Source of the DNA: Rutstroemia sp. NJR-2017a BVV2
Taxonomy: Eukaryota > Ascomycota > Leotiomycetes > Helotiales > Rutstroemiaceae
Length of the DNA stretch: 64,000 nt
NCBI GenBank assembly: GCA_002946415.1
Contig: NJPS01000008.1
Location: 310,001 to 374,000 of the forward strand
Direction of reading: 5' to 3'
Part shown: one piece after another, positions 13,923-28,385 of the stretch
Numbering within the stretch: position 1 is the stretch's first letter
How the letters are laid out: each line of letters begins with the position of its first letter
Notes under the pieces: generated by a model
Told to the model about the DNA's origin: nothing
Database searches by the model: none
The model's input: only the letters and a program-made list of their open reading frames with translations
Translations under genes and position numbers: made by a program

Positions 13923-15980
13923 CTTTACACAGCTCGCACGGCACTCTAGTGCCGTTTTCCCTTGCAGTGAGCGTCGACGAGTAAGTGTTACTAAAGAGAT
14001 GCTACCGCGGGTTGAGATTGGCGCTGAGAGGGTGACGTAAAATGGCTCCAACCGCCTCCTGTTGAGCGGGATTACCAGATGTCTGTGGCAACGGATTCTA
14101 GAATTTTTATCGAAGGGCGTACGGGATGTATTCATGACTGTAAGATTATAAGATTACCTGCCTACTTGGCTCGATAAGCAGACAGCTACTTGCTGTTGCT
14201 TGCTAACTGTCATTGCCTTCCTTTCCTTTGCCCCAGACAGTCCGGACTCCTCTGCTCGCGTCGTATGGCCGTTTTCAAGGTCAAACTCCAAGCATCTGGG
14301 CACCTGGCCATTCCACTCGAACCCCTTCTGTACTAGCCAAGCCGCCCTTTCCCATGGAATACTCGAGTACTTCGTACAGCGCAGGATTGTCGTCAGCGCT
14401 GCACCTTGATAGTTTCGCACGAGTCCGGAGCTCATACCACAGCACCAGCTCCAAACATTCCAACGAACATCGGGAGCTTTCGGTCATACGATATTGAAGC
14501 ACGATAATTCGGTAGCAGCGGTTTTAATACCAAAACATTTACCCGCATTCCCGCAGTATATGTTCCGTACACCCATATACTTCGTACAGTACATGTCAAG
14601 ATACTCTGCCCCTCTATTTTCCCATCCTTCCTCACATTGTCACACAGTCCCGTCGCCTCACAGATCTCAACCCGTCTAACCCGACGTAAGCTCTCACACC
14701 TTTTCTGTATCAGCCAATACGTGCCAATTTTTCACTCACCCCACTCACTCAGCACTCAGACGCTCAATACACGTGTTGTCCGAGAATTTTCTTATTGCAT
14801 GATATAATACTGTTGAGTCAACTCGTTCCAAATTCCCTCAACTTATCTCATCTCGTAACCTCGAAACATCTGTGACTCCTTTCTCCCCGGCCAATTTTTC
14901 GGACTTTCTTTTGCTGGTAACTTAGCGACCCACGGCCTGGATTAGGAGTATATGAGTTTTAAGGTCAAGTCTACTCGAGCTGTCCAGCGCGCTGCAGCAA
15001 ATGGTAGATCATCGGCTTGCATGTTTCATGCACGGTTATACACTAGCTACAGGAAAGTCGTTTGCCTTGGTGGGGTCTCTTTTGCGAAGGACAGTAACTT
15101 ACAGATTGCGAGTTGCTATCTCATAATAAGTCATGAGGAATCCGGGGATGAAATTGTGCCTCGTCAGTAGACCTCCAGCTACTCTTATGGGATGATGCTA
15201 GGTCCACGACAAACCTCAATCCACTCTCCATAAGCTGGTCCAATGTTATCAACACGCACTGGTCAACCACACGTGACTCGTGGAGGACTCCGCCGGTTCT
15301 TCAAATCTTTGGCTTGCATGTACCGATGTCGCTGATTAGGCTAGGGACCAAAACATCACGTCTCCAGATCTCTGGCCCGTTCATCGAGGCTTCTCAACGC
15401 TGTATTATCAGAATCCTATCAAGTATACCCAGGAGCCGGCTCCGAACTGCTTGTATACTTCGTAGGTTGGTGTGACCGAAACAATTCTACAACAAATTCT
15501 ACAACATTTCTTGCACCTGCATGAATTGCTACGCTTAGATGATGCAATCAACCTTACGGGAGCAACAGCGTTCCATTCCATCGGTAGTCAGCTCCCTCTA
15601 TGAGTTTGACGACCAGTTCCGAGACCTTGCCGACACGCCGCGGACAATATATATAACCAGCAAGTTTAGAAAAGATTTGTTCAGAATCGACTTTTGGTAG
15701 TACTTTGCATGCATACCCGACAAGAGAGAACTATGAAAATGGATAATAGCCGTGCAATTTTAATAGCCAACCGAATGACGTTGATTTCTCAGAGCCGATG
15801 TCTGACAGAGGGGCCCACAACTCGAATTTATAACCACCACCACCACCACCACTTCTTCAAAGACAGAGGCAGTAGATTTCCTAAAGGGAGCAACTAGAAC
15901 CTCATAACAGACAAGAATAGCAGACATAAACCTGAAGCAGCAACCATAGAACATATCCCCAACCCGCTCCCCCCCCAACC

Positions 15981-15986
15981 CACGTG
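15981..15986. promoter_or_regulatory. CACGTG hexamer upstream of COX5
   Basis: CACGTG followed by AT, 188 bp upstream of the COX5 ATG. CACGTG is the core bound by basic helix-loop-helix factors such as Cbf1. Binding here is inferred only. Confidence 0.4.
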
Positions 15987-16168
15987 ATACCCAAAGTGGA
16001 GCTCTCTACCTCGCTTAACAAAATACATGCGACAAAGTCATCCGATTCTCTCCAGCACCTCTATCAGCAGCAAAACCGGCCCCCTCCACCTACACCATCA
16101 CCAGCACTCGACTCTCGTAGCTGCAACCTCGTTTCCTCTCTAACAATCTCCACTTCCCATCGCCCGCC

Positions 16169-17058
16169 ATGTTCCGCACCTCAATTGCCCGCAGCAGCCG
16201 CAGTCTGGCCGCGCGAAGCCAGTCCATCCGCTTAGCCTCCACGGCTTCGACTCCGATCAGCAACCCGACGCTCGCGAATATCGAGAAGAGGTGGGAGGGC
16301 ATGCCGCCGCAGGAACAGGCCGAGTTGTGGATGTCGTTGAGGGATCGTATGAAGGTTAATTGGGCGGAGTTGACGCCGCAGGAAAAGAAGGCTGGTAGGT
16401 GATGTGATGTGATGCTAATGTTGATTGGCATATGTTTTTTTCTCTTCTTGTTTCCTTCTGCGGGGTTGGGTTAAGGAGTGCGGGGTGTTTGGGTGCAGTT
16501 GGGAGGGAGGAGATGAGATGATGCTGTTGAGAGGAGTGGGAGTGGGTGGTGGATGCGGGGTAGTGGTGGTGGTGGAGAATTATATATATACTTTCTTTAT
16601 ATGCAAGAGAGACGCGATAGATAGCTAACGAGAACTCTCAACAGCCTACTACATCGCCTTCGGAGCCCACGGTCCTCGCGCAGCTACTCCCCCAGGAGAA
16701 GGATGGAGAGTCGCTGCATACACTACAGTAGGCGTAGCTGTATCTCTGGTCCTCTTCGCTACTATCCGATCGTTCTCCAAGGGAACACCATCGACTATGA
16801 CCAAGGAGTGGCAGGAGGCTACTAATGAGATGTTGAAGGTATGTTTATGTTTCTCTCTTAGCACAACATCTACTCCATTCTATCCATTGTATCTCGCAAA
16901 CCTTTCCCTCCTCTCCTCCACTATCACTCCTCCCCATCAACCCCCAACTAACCCCCACCCCCCACCCACAGGAACAACGCTCCGAGCCCATCTCCGGTAT
17001 CTCTTCCGAAGGCTACTCCGGCCCGGGAATGGTTCAATCCGCACCCAAGAAGAACTAA
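16169..17058 (+). CDS. COX5: Cytochrome c oxidase subunit 5 (COX IV family), mitochondrial
   Basis: Three exons: 16169-16394, 16645-16838 and 16972-17058, 507 bases, 168 residues. The protein is a nuclear-encoded subunit of respiratory complex IV in the inner mitochondrial membrane. The N-terminus (MFRTSIARSSRSLAARSQS) is rich in Arg and Ser and lacks acidic residues, as expected for a mitochondrial targeting presequence. The family pattern follows: ANIEKRWEGMPPQEQAELW, WAELTPQEKKAAYYIAFGAH, then one hydrophobic membrane segment (VGVAVSLVLFATIRSF) and TKEWQEATNEMLKEQ. Each junction restores a family-like frame, for example KKA/AYYIAFG. Intron 1 is about 250 bp, longer than most here, and is G-rich with GGT repeats. 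Stop is TAA. Confidence 0.93.
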
Positions 17059-17756
17059 TTTTTCCGCTCCCTACACGCACAATCCGATCCTCTCTATTGT
17101 ATTTAAAAAAAAAGCAGAGGTCCAAGAGAAAAAAGTCGACAGAGGAACGTTTCAGTCCAACCACTCAATCTATTTTTCATTTGTCAACTTTGGGGAAGGG
17201 GAGAAAAAAGGGTCTTTTGGGGGAAAAGATCCGAGGGGTGGAACTGTGGTGGTTTTTGTGCATAAAAGATGATGATGGGGGGAGGAAAGAGGAGAATGGA
17301 ATGGTGGTAGTGGTAGTGGTAGTGGTGATCGATCGAACAAACGAACGTGGTTGTACAACATCTCGTTTTGTGTTTTCATGCTTGTTTAGAGAATTGACGA
17401 ATGACGTTTTTGAGGAGCATTGTAATATTTCTTGTTCTCAATATGTGCAGTGCTGCAGTGAATATACTGTGTCCGTTCTGGTATATGCCCATATTTTTTT
17501 CATATAATTTCGAATTCTAAAACTATGTCATGCCATCCATAGGCTTGTTTGCTTACCTAGACCGACCCGGTTACATACATACATCCATACATATATTAGA
17601 ACGCCTATTCGCCCAAGTCAAGTCAGTCAAGTCAAGTCATATCAAAACCCCTCTGCAACCCACCTACCCATCGTTTAACCAAAACTGCATATCCATATAA
17701 CCCTTCCCCCTTGTTCTTCTCCCCATCCCCCCGCATACAGATCCCTCCAACCCAAC
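17059..17756. other. Convergent 3' region of COX5 and ClpX
   Basis: About 0.7 kb of 3' flanking sequence between two convergent genes, with short GGTAGT repeats near 17305-17325 and CAAGTCA repeats near 17617-17640. No gene seen. Confidence 0.6.
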
Positions 17757-19781
17757 TCACATCCCACTCTCCACCACAACCCTATACTCCTCAAAACTCT
17801 GCACCCCTGCATCCTTTTCCCTTTCTCCTTCCTTCCCCACCCCATTTCTCTTCCTCCACACCTCCTCTTCCCGCTCCAACGCCTCCTCGAAATAAACCTT
17901 CTGATTCCGTGGAAAACACCTCGGCAGCCGCATATCCTGATCCTCTTCTCGTTCCGCCTCTATACTCTTCTCCCGACCTACGCCCTTCACGAACGCTTCG
18001 TCGACGAGTACGTACCGGATATTCGGCGACGAGGGGCCCACGAACATGATTTCGTGCAACACGGACTCCATGATGGCGCGGAGGCCGCGGGCGCCGATGC
18101 CGGTTTTTTGGGGGGTGGGGTTGGATTTGGAGTTGGGGGTAGAGGTGGAGTTAGAGGTAGAGCTGGAGGGACCGTACAGAGCGAGCGAGGCGATGGCTTC
18201 GAGGGCCGCGCGGGTGAATTTCAGGTGGATGCCGTGCGGGCCGTAGGTTTCGAAGAGCGCGGTGTATTGTTTGACGAGGGAGTTGCGGGGTTCGGTGAGG
18301 ATGGAGACGAGCTGGGGGAGGGAGAGGGGGGACAGGGAGGTGGTGATGGGGATGCGGCCGAGGAGTTCGGGGATTAGGCCGTAGGCTTGGAGATCGGTGG
18401 GAGTGGTGTGCGAGAGGATGTCCGGGTTGGTGTCGGAGGTGCGGCTGGGGGAGAGGCGCGATGTGAAGCCGATGGAGGAGCCGGTCGAGAGGCGTTTGGA
18501 GATTATTTGCTCGAGGCCGATGAAGGCGCCGGCGAAGACGAAGAGGATGTTGGATGTGTCGATTGTGTATTGCTCGTTTCGGCCGGGTGGAGCGGTGTCT
18601 CGTCCTCCTCTGTCGAGGCCGCGAGAGGAGTTGGAGTTGTTCTTGTCGGATTTGGCGTTGACTGTGACAGTGGTTCCTTCGATCATCTTTAGTAATCCTT
18701 GCTGGACACCTTCTCCGGAGACATCACGTCCATGGGTCATGACAGCTGGTTTGGCCAACTTGTCAATTTCGTCAAAGAAGATGATTCCAGTTTCGCACTT
18801 GTGTACTGAGTTGGATGATGCGAGCAGTAAGCGCTCTATGGAAGACTCGATGTCGGTTCCAATGTAGCCAGCTTGTGTCAGGGAAGAACAGTCCACAGTC
18901 GCGAAAGGAACTTCGAGAACACGTGCTAGGGTCTGGAGGATATAAGTCTTCCCAACACCAGATGGGCCTAATTTGGAAGTTAGCAGTCTAGACCTAGAGG
19001 TATAATGTCGAAAAGATATCTCCCAGTGCACACAATCCCATCCAGAGGGCAGCCAGCAGCCAGCAGCTAGGGCTTGAGGGCGTTCCCGCTCAATGGAAGG
19101 AGTATGTAGACATGCATACCTAGGAGCATAAGATTCGATTTTTCGATTATCGTGCGGTCCGGGAATGGGTCCTCAAGCGGTCGAGAACCAAGTTCAGGTT
19201 CGTCATCAAAATCCCTATCACGGTAGGATGCGTTCAAATCGGCGGTCTGGACAGCATGACCAACGTATTCATCTAGAGTAACCAAATCAGAACGGGGTTC
19301 ATATGATAGTAGATTCGGGGAAATTGGGATGATGGAAATAGGTGTTATTACTGTCAACAGGATGGCTGTTGCGTTCCCGCTCATACATATGCCTCCTGTG
19401 GTACTGCTCCTTTCTCTCCTGCTCCTCAGCTTCCTGTCTCTTCAATTCTCGAATTCGTTGGTAATGATTGTATATTGCTACACATGTGACTTTCTTCGCT
19501 CTATCTTGTCCAACCACGAATTTATCCAGATGGGTTTTCAGTAACAAAGGAGTGAGGACAGGAACACCATGTTTGGACGCTTGGGACAGAGGCCCCTTTG
19601 TTGGACCGGGCGGCTCATATGAAGAAGTCCAGCCTTGGCCGTCAAAGTCTGCTCGTCGGTACTGAGTTTCTCGATGTTTTCGAGGGGTGGAATGGAAACC
19701 TCGATGGCGGGGGGTTAATAGGATTCGCGCATGGTTGGTTGAGTAGAGGGGAGCCCGGCTTAGTCCCGACATCGGGGACAT
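17757..19781 (-). CDS. Mitochondrial ClpX-type AAA+ ATPase
   Basis: Three exons: 19781-19352, 19272-19120 and 18967-17757, 1794 bases, 597 residues. ClpX-family ATPases unfold proteins, or remodel them as yeast Mcx1 does in the mitochondrial matrix. After a targeting-like N-terminus with many Arg and few acids comes [20 protein letters not shown], the usual ClpX opening of the AAA+ module. Walker A is GPSGVGKT at residues 195-202, interrupted at its first Gly by intron 2. [19 protein letters not shown] follows, Walker B is IIFFDEIDK near 256-264, and [20 protein letters not shown] is the sensor-side region. The [18 protein letters not shown] motif is near the C-terminus. No N-terminal Cys4 zinc-binding domain is visible, as in yeast Mcx1. 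Residues between DKN and NEQY are an insertion. A CACGTG lies 136 bp upstream. Confidence 0.92.
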
Positions 19782-19916
19782 ATTGTTGACGATTGTAGGT
19801 CTCTCATCTGTTCATTATTGCCGTCCTGTACGAAGGAAAGATATTGATATTGATGTTTATGCAATTAAGCCAGACCTTAAGATCTGATGACACTTGGAAG
19901 CTGTTCTCAATGATGC

Positions 19917-19922
19917 ACGTGA
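19917..19922. promoter_or_regulatory. CACGTG hexamer upstream of the ClpX gene
   Basis: CACGTG at about 136 bp upstream of the minus-strand ATG at 19781. Same core as upstream of COX5 and ATP2. Confidence 0.4.
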
Positions 19923-20320
19923 GTGTTCTATGAATAAAGTCCAGGTCGTTGTGTCGTGATATAATGCGGTGGACTCTTCGGTTTGCGGGGTGAGACCGCA
20001 TTCGACTACCCGACGCTAACCTTTCTTTACAGTGCCTGAGTGCCTCCACCTGCTCCAAATTCTGGAGATTGAGTTCGTGGGATGGGATGAAAGACTAGAA
20101 AGCACGAAGAATGGCATAATGCTTTAATTCCGACTACATGCGCCTGAGCCTTTGCCATATGAATGAGAATGGAACCCTATTTTTTCTTGAACTGTATTCA
20201 ACAACGTTGATATCATTTTCATACGTTTCTGTAAGTCTTACGACTCGTGGAAATGTGTATGATCTTCACGGTTGCAGCTTTCGTGAGCTTTCTTATCGAC
20301 GGTTTGTCGCTTAAAGCTCT

Positions 20321-20349
20321 CACCCAATGCACCCAATGCACCCAATGCA
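20321..20349. repeat. Triple CACCCAATG repeat
   Basis: Three tandem copies of the 9-mer CACCCAATG, about 540-570 bp upstream of the branching enzyme ATG. Each copy has a CCAAT core, so it may bind a CCAAT factor, but it may also be chance simple sequence. Confidence 0.7.
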
Positions 20350-20887
20350 ACTGTTTGACAGGTTTGACAGGGATCGACGTCACTGCAACCATAGCTCATA
20401 GGCTTCGACTCGGCAGCAGTTGGGCTCTGGAAAGCTCTCAACAGCCCACCACAGCCCGCCAACCCACCAAGCAGCCCACCAACGCGAAAAGGCGAGAAAA
20501 GCTACAACCTGTAAAGATCAACGAAAGCAAACCACTTACAGCATCGCACTTGTACATAAACCATGGCAGAAAAATTGAAGAAAAAAACTTATACCCCGCA
20601 GAATCTTCTGCTCTTAAACAAGATAAATGTGAAGCGCCCAGAATCCATTTCACAACTATTTGCTTTGCTCCTAACCTTACGACTACTCCTACTCCAAACC
20701 TCTAGCTATCTTATCTGTCTGGCGGCTAACAGCTCCGTACCAACCCAAAACCATCACATCATACCCCATAATAGCTTCTCCAACTGGAGATCGACCTGGC
20801 ACTAGCTTCACCACTCCCACTCCCACAAATACCCTGATTCCAGATATTCTTGCTACAGATCTGCCAAATCATCAAGAATCCGCAAGA

Positions 20888-23362
20888 ATGGCAGCAAAGG
20901 CAGAAGACATGGCAACCACTTCAATCATGGAGACAAAGCCAACAAATGGCATCCCCAACGATGGCACTGGTAAGCTTTAGCTCAGAGATCTCCCCTACGC
21001 AAAGACTGAATACTGACCGGCATAGGTGTTATCCAGCTTGACCCATGGCTTGGTCCATTCAGAGACCCCCTAAAACATCGATTCTCGAAAGCGCAACAGT
21101 GGATTGCCACGATCAATGAGACAGAAGGAGGCTTGGAGAAGTTCAGCAGAGTTCGTAGTGCTCTTTTTCTTCTACTCTGGTTATGGCTGACCATAATAGG
21201 GAACTGAGAAGTTTGGATTCAACGTCGACAAGAGCAACAACATCATATATCGGGAATGGGCTCCGGCTGCTAGAGAGGCATGGTTGATTGGCGATTTCAG
21301 TATGTCCTCACCATTTCTGCCCAATTTACCACCAGCTTCACAAGGCTAATCGTAAGTAGATGACTGGAACCGCGACTCGCATCCTATGAAGAAGGATCCA
21401 TTTGGTGTTTTTGAAATTACCTTGCCAGCAAAAGATGGCCAGCCTGCGATTCCCCACAACTCGAAAGTCAAGGTAAGCTACCTCTTGCAGCTCTATACTG
21501 TTACCCCTCACTAATTACAAAAGCTATCTATGATTGCACCTTCAGGGGAACGAATCGAACGTATACCAGCTTGGATCAGATATGTCACTCAAGACCTCGC
21601 TGTTTCTCCCGTTTACGACGCTCGCTTCTGGAACCCTCCTCAATCCGAACGATACGTCTTCAAGCACCCAAGACCAAAGAAGCCTGAAAGTGCTAGAGTA
21701 TACGAGGCACATGTGGGAATCTCTTCCCCAGAACTCAGAGTTGCTACATACAAGGAATTCACAAAGAACATGCTGCCCAGAATACATCATTTGGGTTACA
21801 ATGTTATTCAGCTCATGGCTATCATGGAGCACGCATATTATGCAAGTTTCGGTTATCAGATCAACAGTTTCTTCGCTGCTAGCAGTCGATATGGTACACC
21901 TGATGATCTGAGAGAGCTTATAGATACAGCACATGGCCTTGGTATCACTGTTTTACTTGACGTGGTCCACAGTCATGCATCCAAGAACGTTTTGGATGGA
22001 CTCAATGAGTTCGATGGAACCGACAGCTGCTATTTCCACGAAGGGCCAAAAGGAAAACACGAGTTGTGGGATAGTAGGCTGTTCAACTATGGATCTCACG
22101 AGGTCCTCCGATTTTTGCTTAGCAATTTGCGTTTCTGGATGGATGAGTACAACTTTGATGGATTCCGTTTTGACGGCGTTACTAGCATGCTTTATACCCA
22201 TCATGGAATTGGCACGTAAGTAAATCGTCAAAAAATATTTGTCTGGCTTTGCTAATCTTAAAAGGGGATTTTCTGGCGGTTACCATGAGTACTTCGGCCC
22301 TGGCGTTGACGAAGATGGCGTTGTCTACCTCATGCTGGCCAATGAGATGTTGCATCAACTGTATCCTGAGGCGATCACGATAGCAGAAGATGTTTCCGGA
22401 ATGCCGGCTTTGTGCTTGCCATTAGCACTTGGTGGAGTAGGCTTCGATTACCGACTCGCCATGGCTATTCCAGACATGTGGATTAAGATCCTCAAAGAAA
22501 AGAAAGACGACGAATGGGACCTTAGTAACATTTGCTTCACTCTCACAAACAGACGCCACGGCGAGAAGACAATCGCATACTGCGAGAGTCACGACCAAGC
22601 GTAAGTAGAAGTCCTTAAGCTTGCAGGAGCATAGCTAATTTTCTCCCTCTAGTTTAGTCGGAGATAAATCTATCATGATGCATCTGTGTGACGCGGAAAT
22701 GTACACAAATATGTCTACGCTCACTGAGTTCACTCCTATCATTGAGCGAGGTATGGCATTGCACAAGATGATTCGCCTTCTGACGCATGGTCTCGGAGGA
22801 GAAGGTTATCTCAACTTTGAGGGTAATGAGTTTGGCCACCCAGAATGGTTGGACTTCCCCCGTGAAGGTAACGGCAACAGCTTCTGGTATGCTCGCCGTC
22901 AGTTCAACCTTACCGACGACAGTCTTTTGCGCTACAAGGCATTGAACGAGTTTGATGCCAAGATGCAGCATCTAGAGGAAAAGTATGGCTGGTTGCACAG
23001 CCCCCAAGCATACATCAGTCTTAAGAATGAATCCGACAAGGTCGTCGTTTTCGAGCGAGCAGGCTTGGTTTGGGTGTTCAACTTCCATCCCACTCAGAGC
23101 TTTGCCGATTACAGAATCGGCATTGAGCAGGAGGGTACTTACAGACTTGTTCTCAGCACCGATTTCAAAGACTGTGGTGGCTTTGACAGAATTGACTCCG
23201 GTACTCGATTCTTCACCACGCCATTCGCATGGAACGACAGAAAGAACTTCACACAAGTGTACATTCCAACACGCACAGCAATTGTAAGTTCCCCCTTGGA
23301 TCAATTTTTGACGCGAATGCTAACAAGTTCAACAGGTATTGGCTCTCGAATCCACCCTGTAA
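20888..23362 (+). CDS. GLC3: 1,4-alpha-glucan (glycogen) branching enzyme
   Basis: Eight exons: 20888-20969, 21026-21150, 21200-21299, 21360-21472, 21524-22215, 22265-22600, 22653-23283 and 23336-23362. They total 2106 bases and 701 residues, the normal size. The enzyme (GH13) cuts alpha-1,4 chains and rejoins them by alpha-1,6 links during glycogen synthesis in the cytosol. The N-terminal CBM48-like region carries [20 protein letters not shown]. The catalytic barrel shows DVVHSH near residues 286-291, [10 protein letters not shown] with the nucleophile Asp at about 357, the acid/base Glu at about 412 in IAEDVSG, and CESHDQA with Asp at about 481. Later, [20 protein letters not shown] is typical of eukaryotic branching enzymes. 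The last exon adds only VLALESTL. All junctions keep the frame. GLC3 is the yeast gene name. Confidence 0.96.
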
Positions 23363-23883
23363 GAAAGATTACGAGATTTTGATACGAATTGCGAGAGTTA
23401 CGAAGAGAAGAAGATATTGTGAATATTAAGAAAATTATAAAAGGTGGCATCCAGAAAAATGCATGTTATTAGATCTCCAGTAGCTACGTCAGCAATTGCT
23501 GCGTGAAAATAAAGTAAATATTCTTCATCCTTCTCAGATATATGCGTAGAACATAAGTATATCCCTTTCGGCGAGCGTTTTCCCAAGAAGATCTCAAGCG
23601 TGTTTAATCAGACGGATCGACAACGTCACTTTTTATCACACAATCCTTCAGGCTGTCTGTGCTGTCAAAATTTAGGTTGAGAGACTTAAGACGGAGGGGC
23701 AAACCTTAATCGGGTCAAAACGGAAAGACGGAGGAGCAGTCACGTGGATGGATACGCTAACAATTAGTCGAGAAGCTCATTTTGCTGCTGGCTTTCCGTA
23801 CCCTCCTCTTCTTTGCAAGATCATACCCCCATCAACCTTTGTATCTCCACTCCCATTCCTAACGCTCTTCTTCATCCGTCAAG
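23363..23883. other. Intergenic region between GLC3 and ATP2
   Basis: About 0.5 kb containing the GLC3 3' end and the ATP2 promoter with CACGTG at 23741-23746. No gene seen. Confidence 0.6.
23741..23746. promoter_or_regulatory. CACGTG hexamer upstream of ATP2
   Basis: The sequence GTCACGTGG sits 143 bp upstream of the ATP2 ATG, with the same core as upstream of COX5 and the ClpX gene. Confidence 0.45.
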
Positions 23884-26048
<2,165 letters not shown>

Positions 26049-26709
26049 ATGAGATGAGATAGACGAGGGTTGATGTGTATAATTGCCAAGAGATGATGGA
26101 TGATGACGATGAAAAAAGGGAAGGGTAGGCAGTGTTGGAGCTCGGGCCGTGTACAGACATGGGAGAACCAAAATCATCTGATTATCGCATCTCTTCTTAA
26201 GCTGAGCCTTGTAACAACCACCAAGAAATTTCCTTTTTGTTCAATTGCACTGCCGCCATGATCCCAACGTGTTACAATAATGAATGATATCCAGTTGACT
26301 TGAGCGCGCGATACTGGGACTCTCGTTTATGCCTAATATTTCTTCCAAAAGGCCTTCTCCTTTTGAGCGGAGGAATATGCGTTTGATGAGTGCTTTTCCA
26401 ACTTAGATTCCGTCTCACGGGAATACACTGCATTTTGTTGCATATCGCATTTCTTTTGCCGCCGGGCAAAGGCGCGCCATCTTGTTGCCCGTCGGTCAAG
26501 TCAGCGATCCAGTAATCGGGAATATGCTTTGCATAAACGTGGCGTGTGCGCCAAAACATCGCTTATGCACTGGACTTGGTGCGGCGGGTGCGGGGTAATG
26601 GAGGGGAATGTGGAAGGAGGGGAGGATATATGTATGGAGAGCTGATGGTTTGAATTGAGGGATGTTATTGTGCAAAATCATCTTAAGGCGGATTGCGGCC
26701 AAGGGATGG

Positions 26710-26710
<1 letters not shown>

Positions 26711-26741
<31 letters not shown>
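26711..26741. repeat. TG dinucleotide microsatellite
   Basis: A nearly perfect TG run of about 30 bp in intergenic DNA. Confidence 0.93.
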
Positions 26742-27420
26742 ATGCGGGTAAGCATGGACAAACAAGGAGCGGAGTAGAGGAAATTTGTTGAGGATGGATG
26801 GGGTTGCCCGTCTTACTTACTTTACTGCTCACTATCACATCCGCATCAGATACATGCTGTGTATCGCTTTACACTGTTGCGCGCTGGGGTCTGGTTAGTG
26901 AGTGGGCTTAGGGTTAGGTCGATTGTCGTGTTGGAGAACGGTGAGGGTTGTGGGTTGTGGGTTGCGGGTTTTGTATGAAGGACTGGTTTAGCGATTTACT
27001 GCTGGATGGTCAGTATTGGAGGGAGGGAGGAGGAGTTGGGGTTTGATGGGGTGTTTGCTGTTTGCTTTGTGCGGATATGGGCATGCTGGATATGCATGGG
27101 TGGCTGTGCGGTCAGCCTCGCTGTTGGAAACCCAAGTAAGTGGAGTGGAATCTCGAATAGGTAATAGGACTCTGTGCTTGCTGTGCTGTGCTAGAGCGGA
27201 ACGAGAAAGGAGTAGAGGTTTTCGCGATGTGATATTTGCGCTGAGGAACTCATTGACGAGAAGCATGGCAGAATAGGGGGACTGGAAGATAGGGAAGGGA
27301 GGAGTATGGCGCTTCAATTTGATAGGCTGGAAAAGAGCACGATGGGTCAAGGTGTTAGGTTCTTTACTATGGTGCTGTTTGCTGTTCATGCTTCAGTATG
27401 AGTTTCTGTGGTATAGCTGG

Positions 27421-27590
27421 TTATTGCTTGGACTGCTGTTATTGCTTGGACTGCTCTTCTACTTTTTGGGGGGATTTGTGTGAGTGATCTATTGGGTGTG
27501 AGAGCAGCTCGTCGAGCCTGTGTCTGATGGATGGAGATGTAGCTGTCTTAACGGTGGGTGTAGCTGTCCTAACGGTGGGTGTAGTTGTCG
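27421..27590. repeat. Two local direct duplications
   Basis: TTATTGCTTGGACTGCT occurs twice in tandem at about 27421-27456. Downstream, a unit with TAACGGTGGGTGTAG is repeated, with one base difference, at about 27538-27590. These look like small replication-slippage duplications. Confidence 0.75.
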
Positions 27591-28385
27591 TTTCTCTGAT
27601 TATGGGACTTTGGTGAGTAGGCGTAGTTGTGGCGGTTGATGTTCGTCTAGGATAACATGTATAGAAAGCAACTAATCAGAGATTTTGGCTTGCTGTAGTA
27701 ACAGCGCAATAATAGACAGTATCTGGCATGCGCTCATTAGAAGGTCCGTCGCCTTGACGATGATAAACTCTTTATACGAGTGAAGTACAAACCACACTCT
27801 GGGGAAGCGTAATTTCCCCAGATGTGGAAATTTGATGACTGATAAGGCAACTTAGCCGAAGATGGTCCGAACCGACCGACCTGTAAACACCATCATTGCT
27901 TGCCTCCTCGGCTACTTTCTTCGACAACCATATCCATCATGATTTATCTCAACTTTTCCAGTCGGATACGACTGGATCGCCCCAATAGCGGAAACATGCA
28001 GAATGTCTCCTGCCCTTCATATAGCCCCCTTGGTGGGGTGTGCGGGAGTTAGGTTTTCTTACGGCTCTCTGCCGTTCCGGTGATTGTACATTTACATCCA
28101 CCGCAGCGGCCTGCGCGATAAGAGCATATCGACTCAATCGCATCACTACCACTATTGCACAATACACTCCAGGCCTTGGAGTTCCAAACTGGAAATCTGC
28201 AGCAATCGCCAGTCAACATCTGTTGTCTACCTCGTTATCTCAGACATCCAATAGGGGACCGCAAATCACTCAAAAGCCGTGAGTCAAACACACTCCTTCA
28301 TATAAGTATCACTATATTGACTGCGGTGTCTAGTCCCCAATAAACTTTTCGTCTCATAAACCATAAACCACAACATACTGTCATC

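Larger units (their letters stand above)
19782..20887. other. Divergent promoter region of ClpX and branching enzyme
   Basis: About 1.1 kb between divergent genes. It has the CACGTG noted separately and a perfect triple CACCCAATG repeat at 20321-20349, which contains CCAAT cores. No gene seen. Confidence 0.55.
26049..28385. other. Intergenic region between ATP2 and the F-box gene
   Basis: About 2.3 kb with no convincing gene. It holds a (TG)n run at about 26711-26741, a duplicated TTATTGCTTGGACTGCT unit at 27421-27456, and a 22-bp imperfect duplication containing TAACGGTGGGTGTAG near 27538-27590. The short open frames at 26.3-27.4 kb show no family signature. Confidence 0.6.

Noticed and set aside
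15834..15852. His codon run as part of a coding gene
   Set aside because: The frame is short and lies in the COX5 promoter; it is a CAC simple repeat.
16797..17507. 236-codon plus-strand frame overlapping the end of COX5
   Set aside because: Wrong frame relative to the COX5 exons; passes through an intron and 3' flank and is low-complexity.
27421..27590. Direct repeats as transposon long terminal repeats
   Set aside because: Units are only about 17-22 bp, adjacent, with no internal element or inverted ends.
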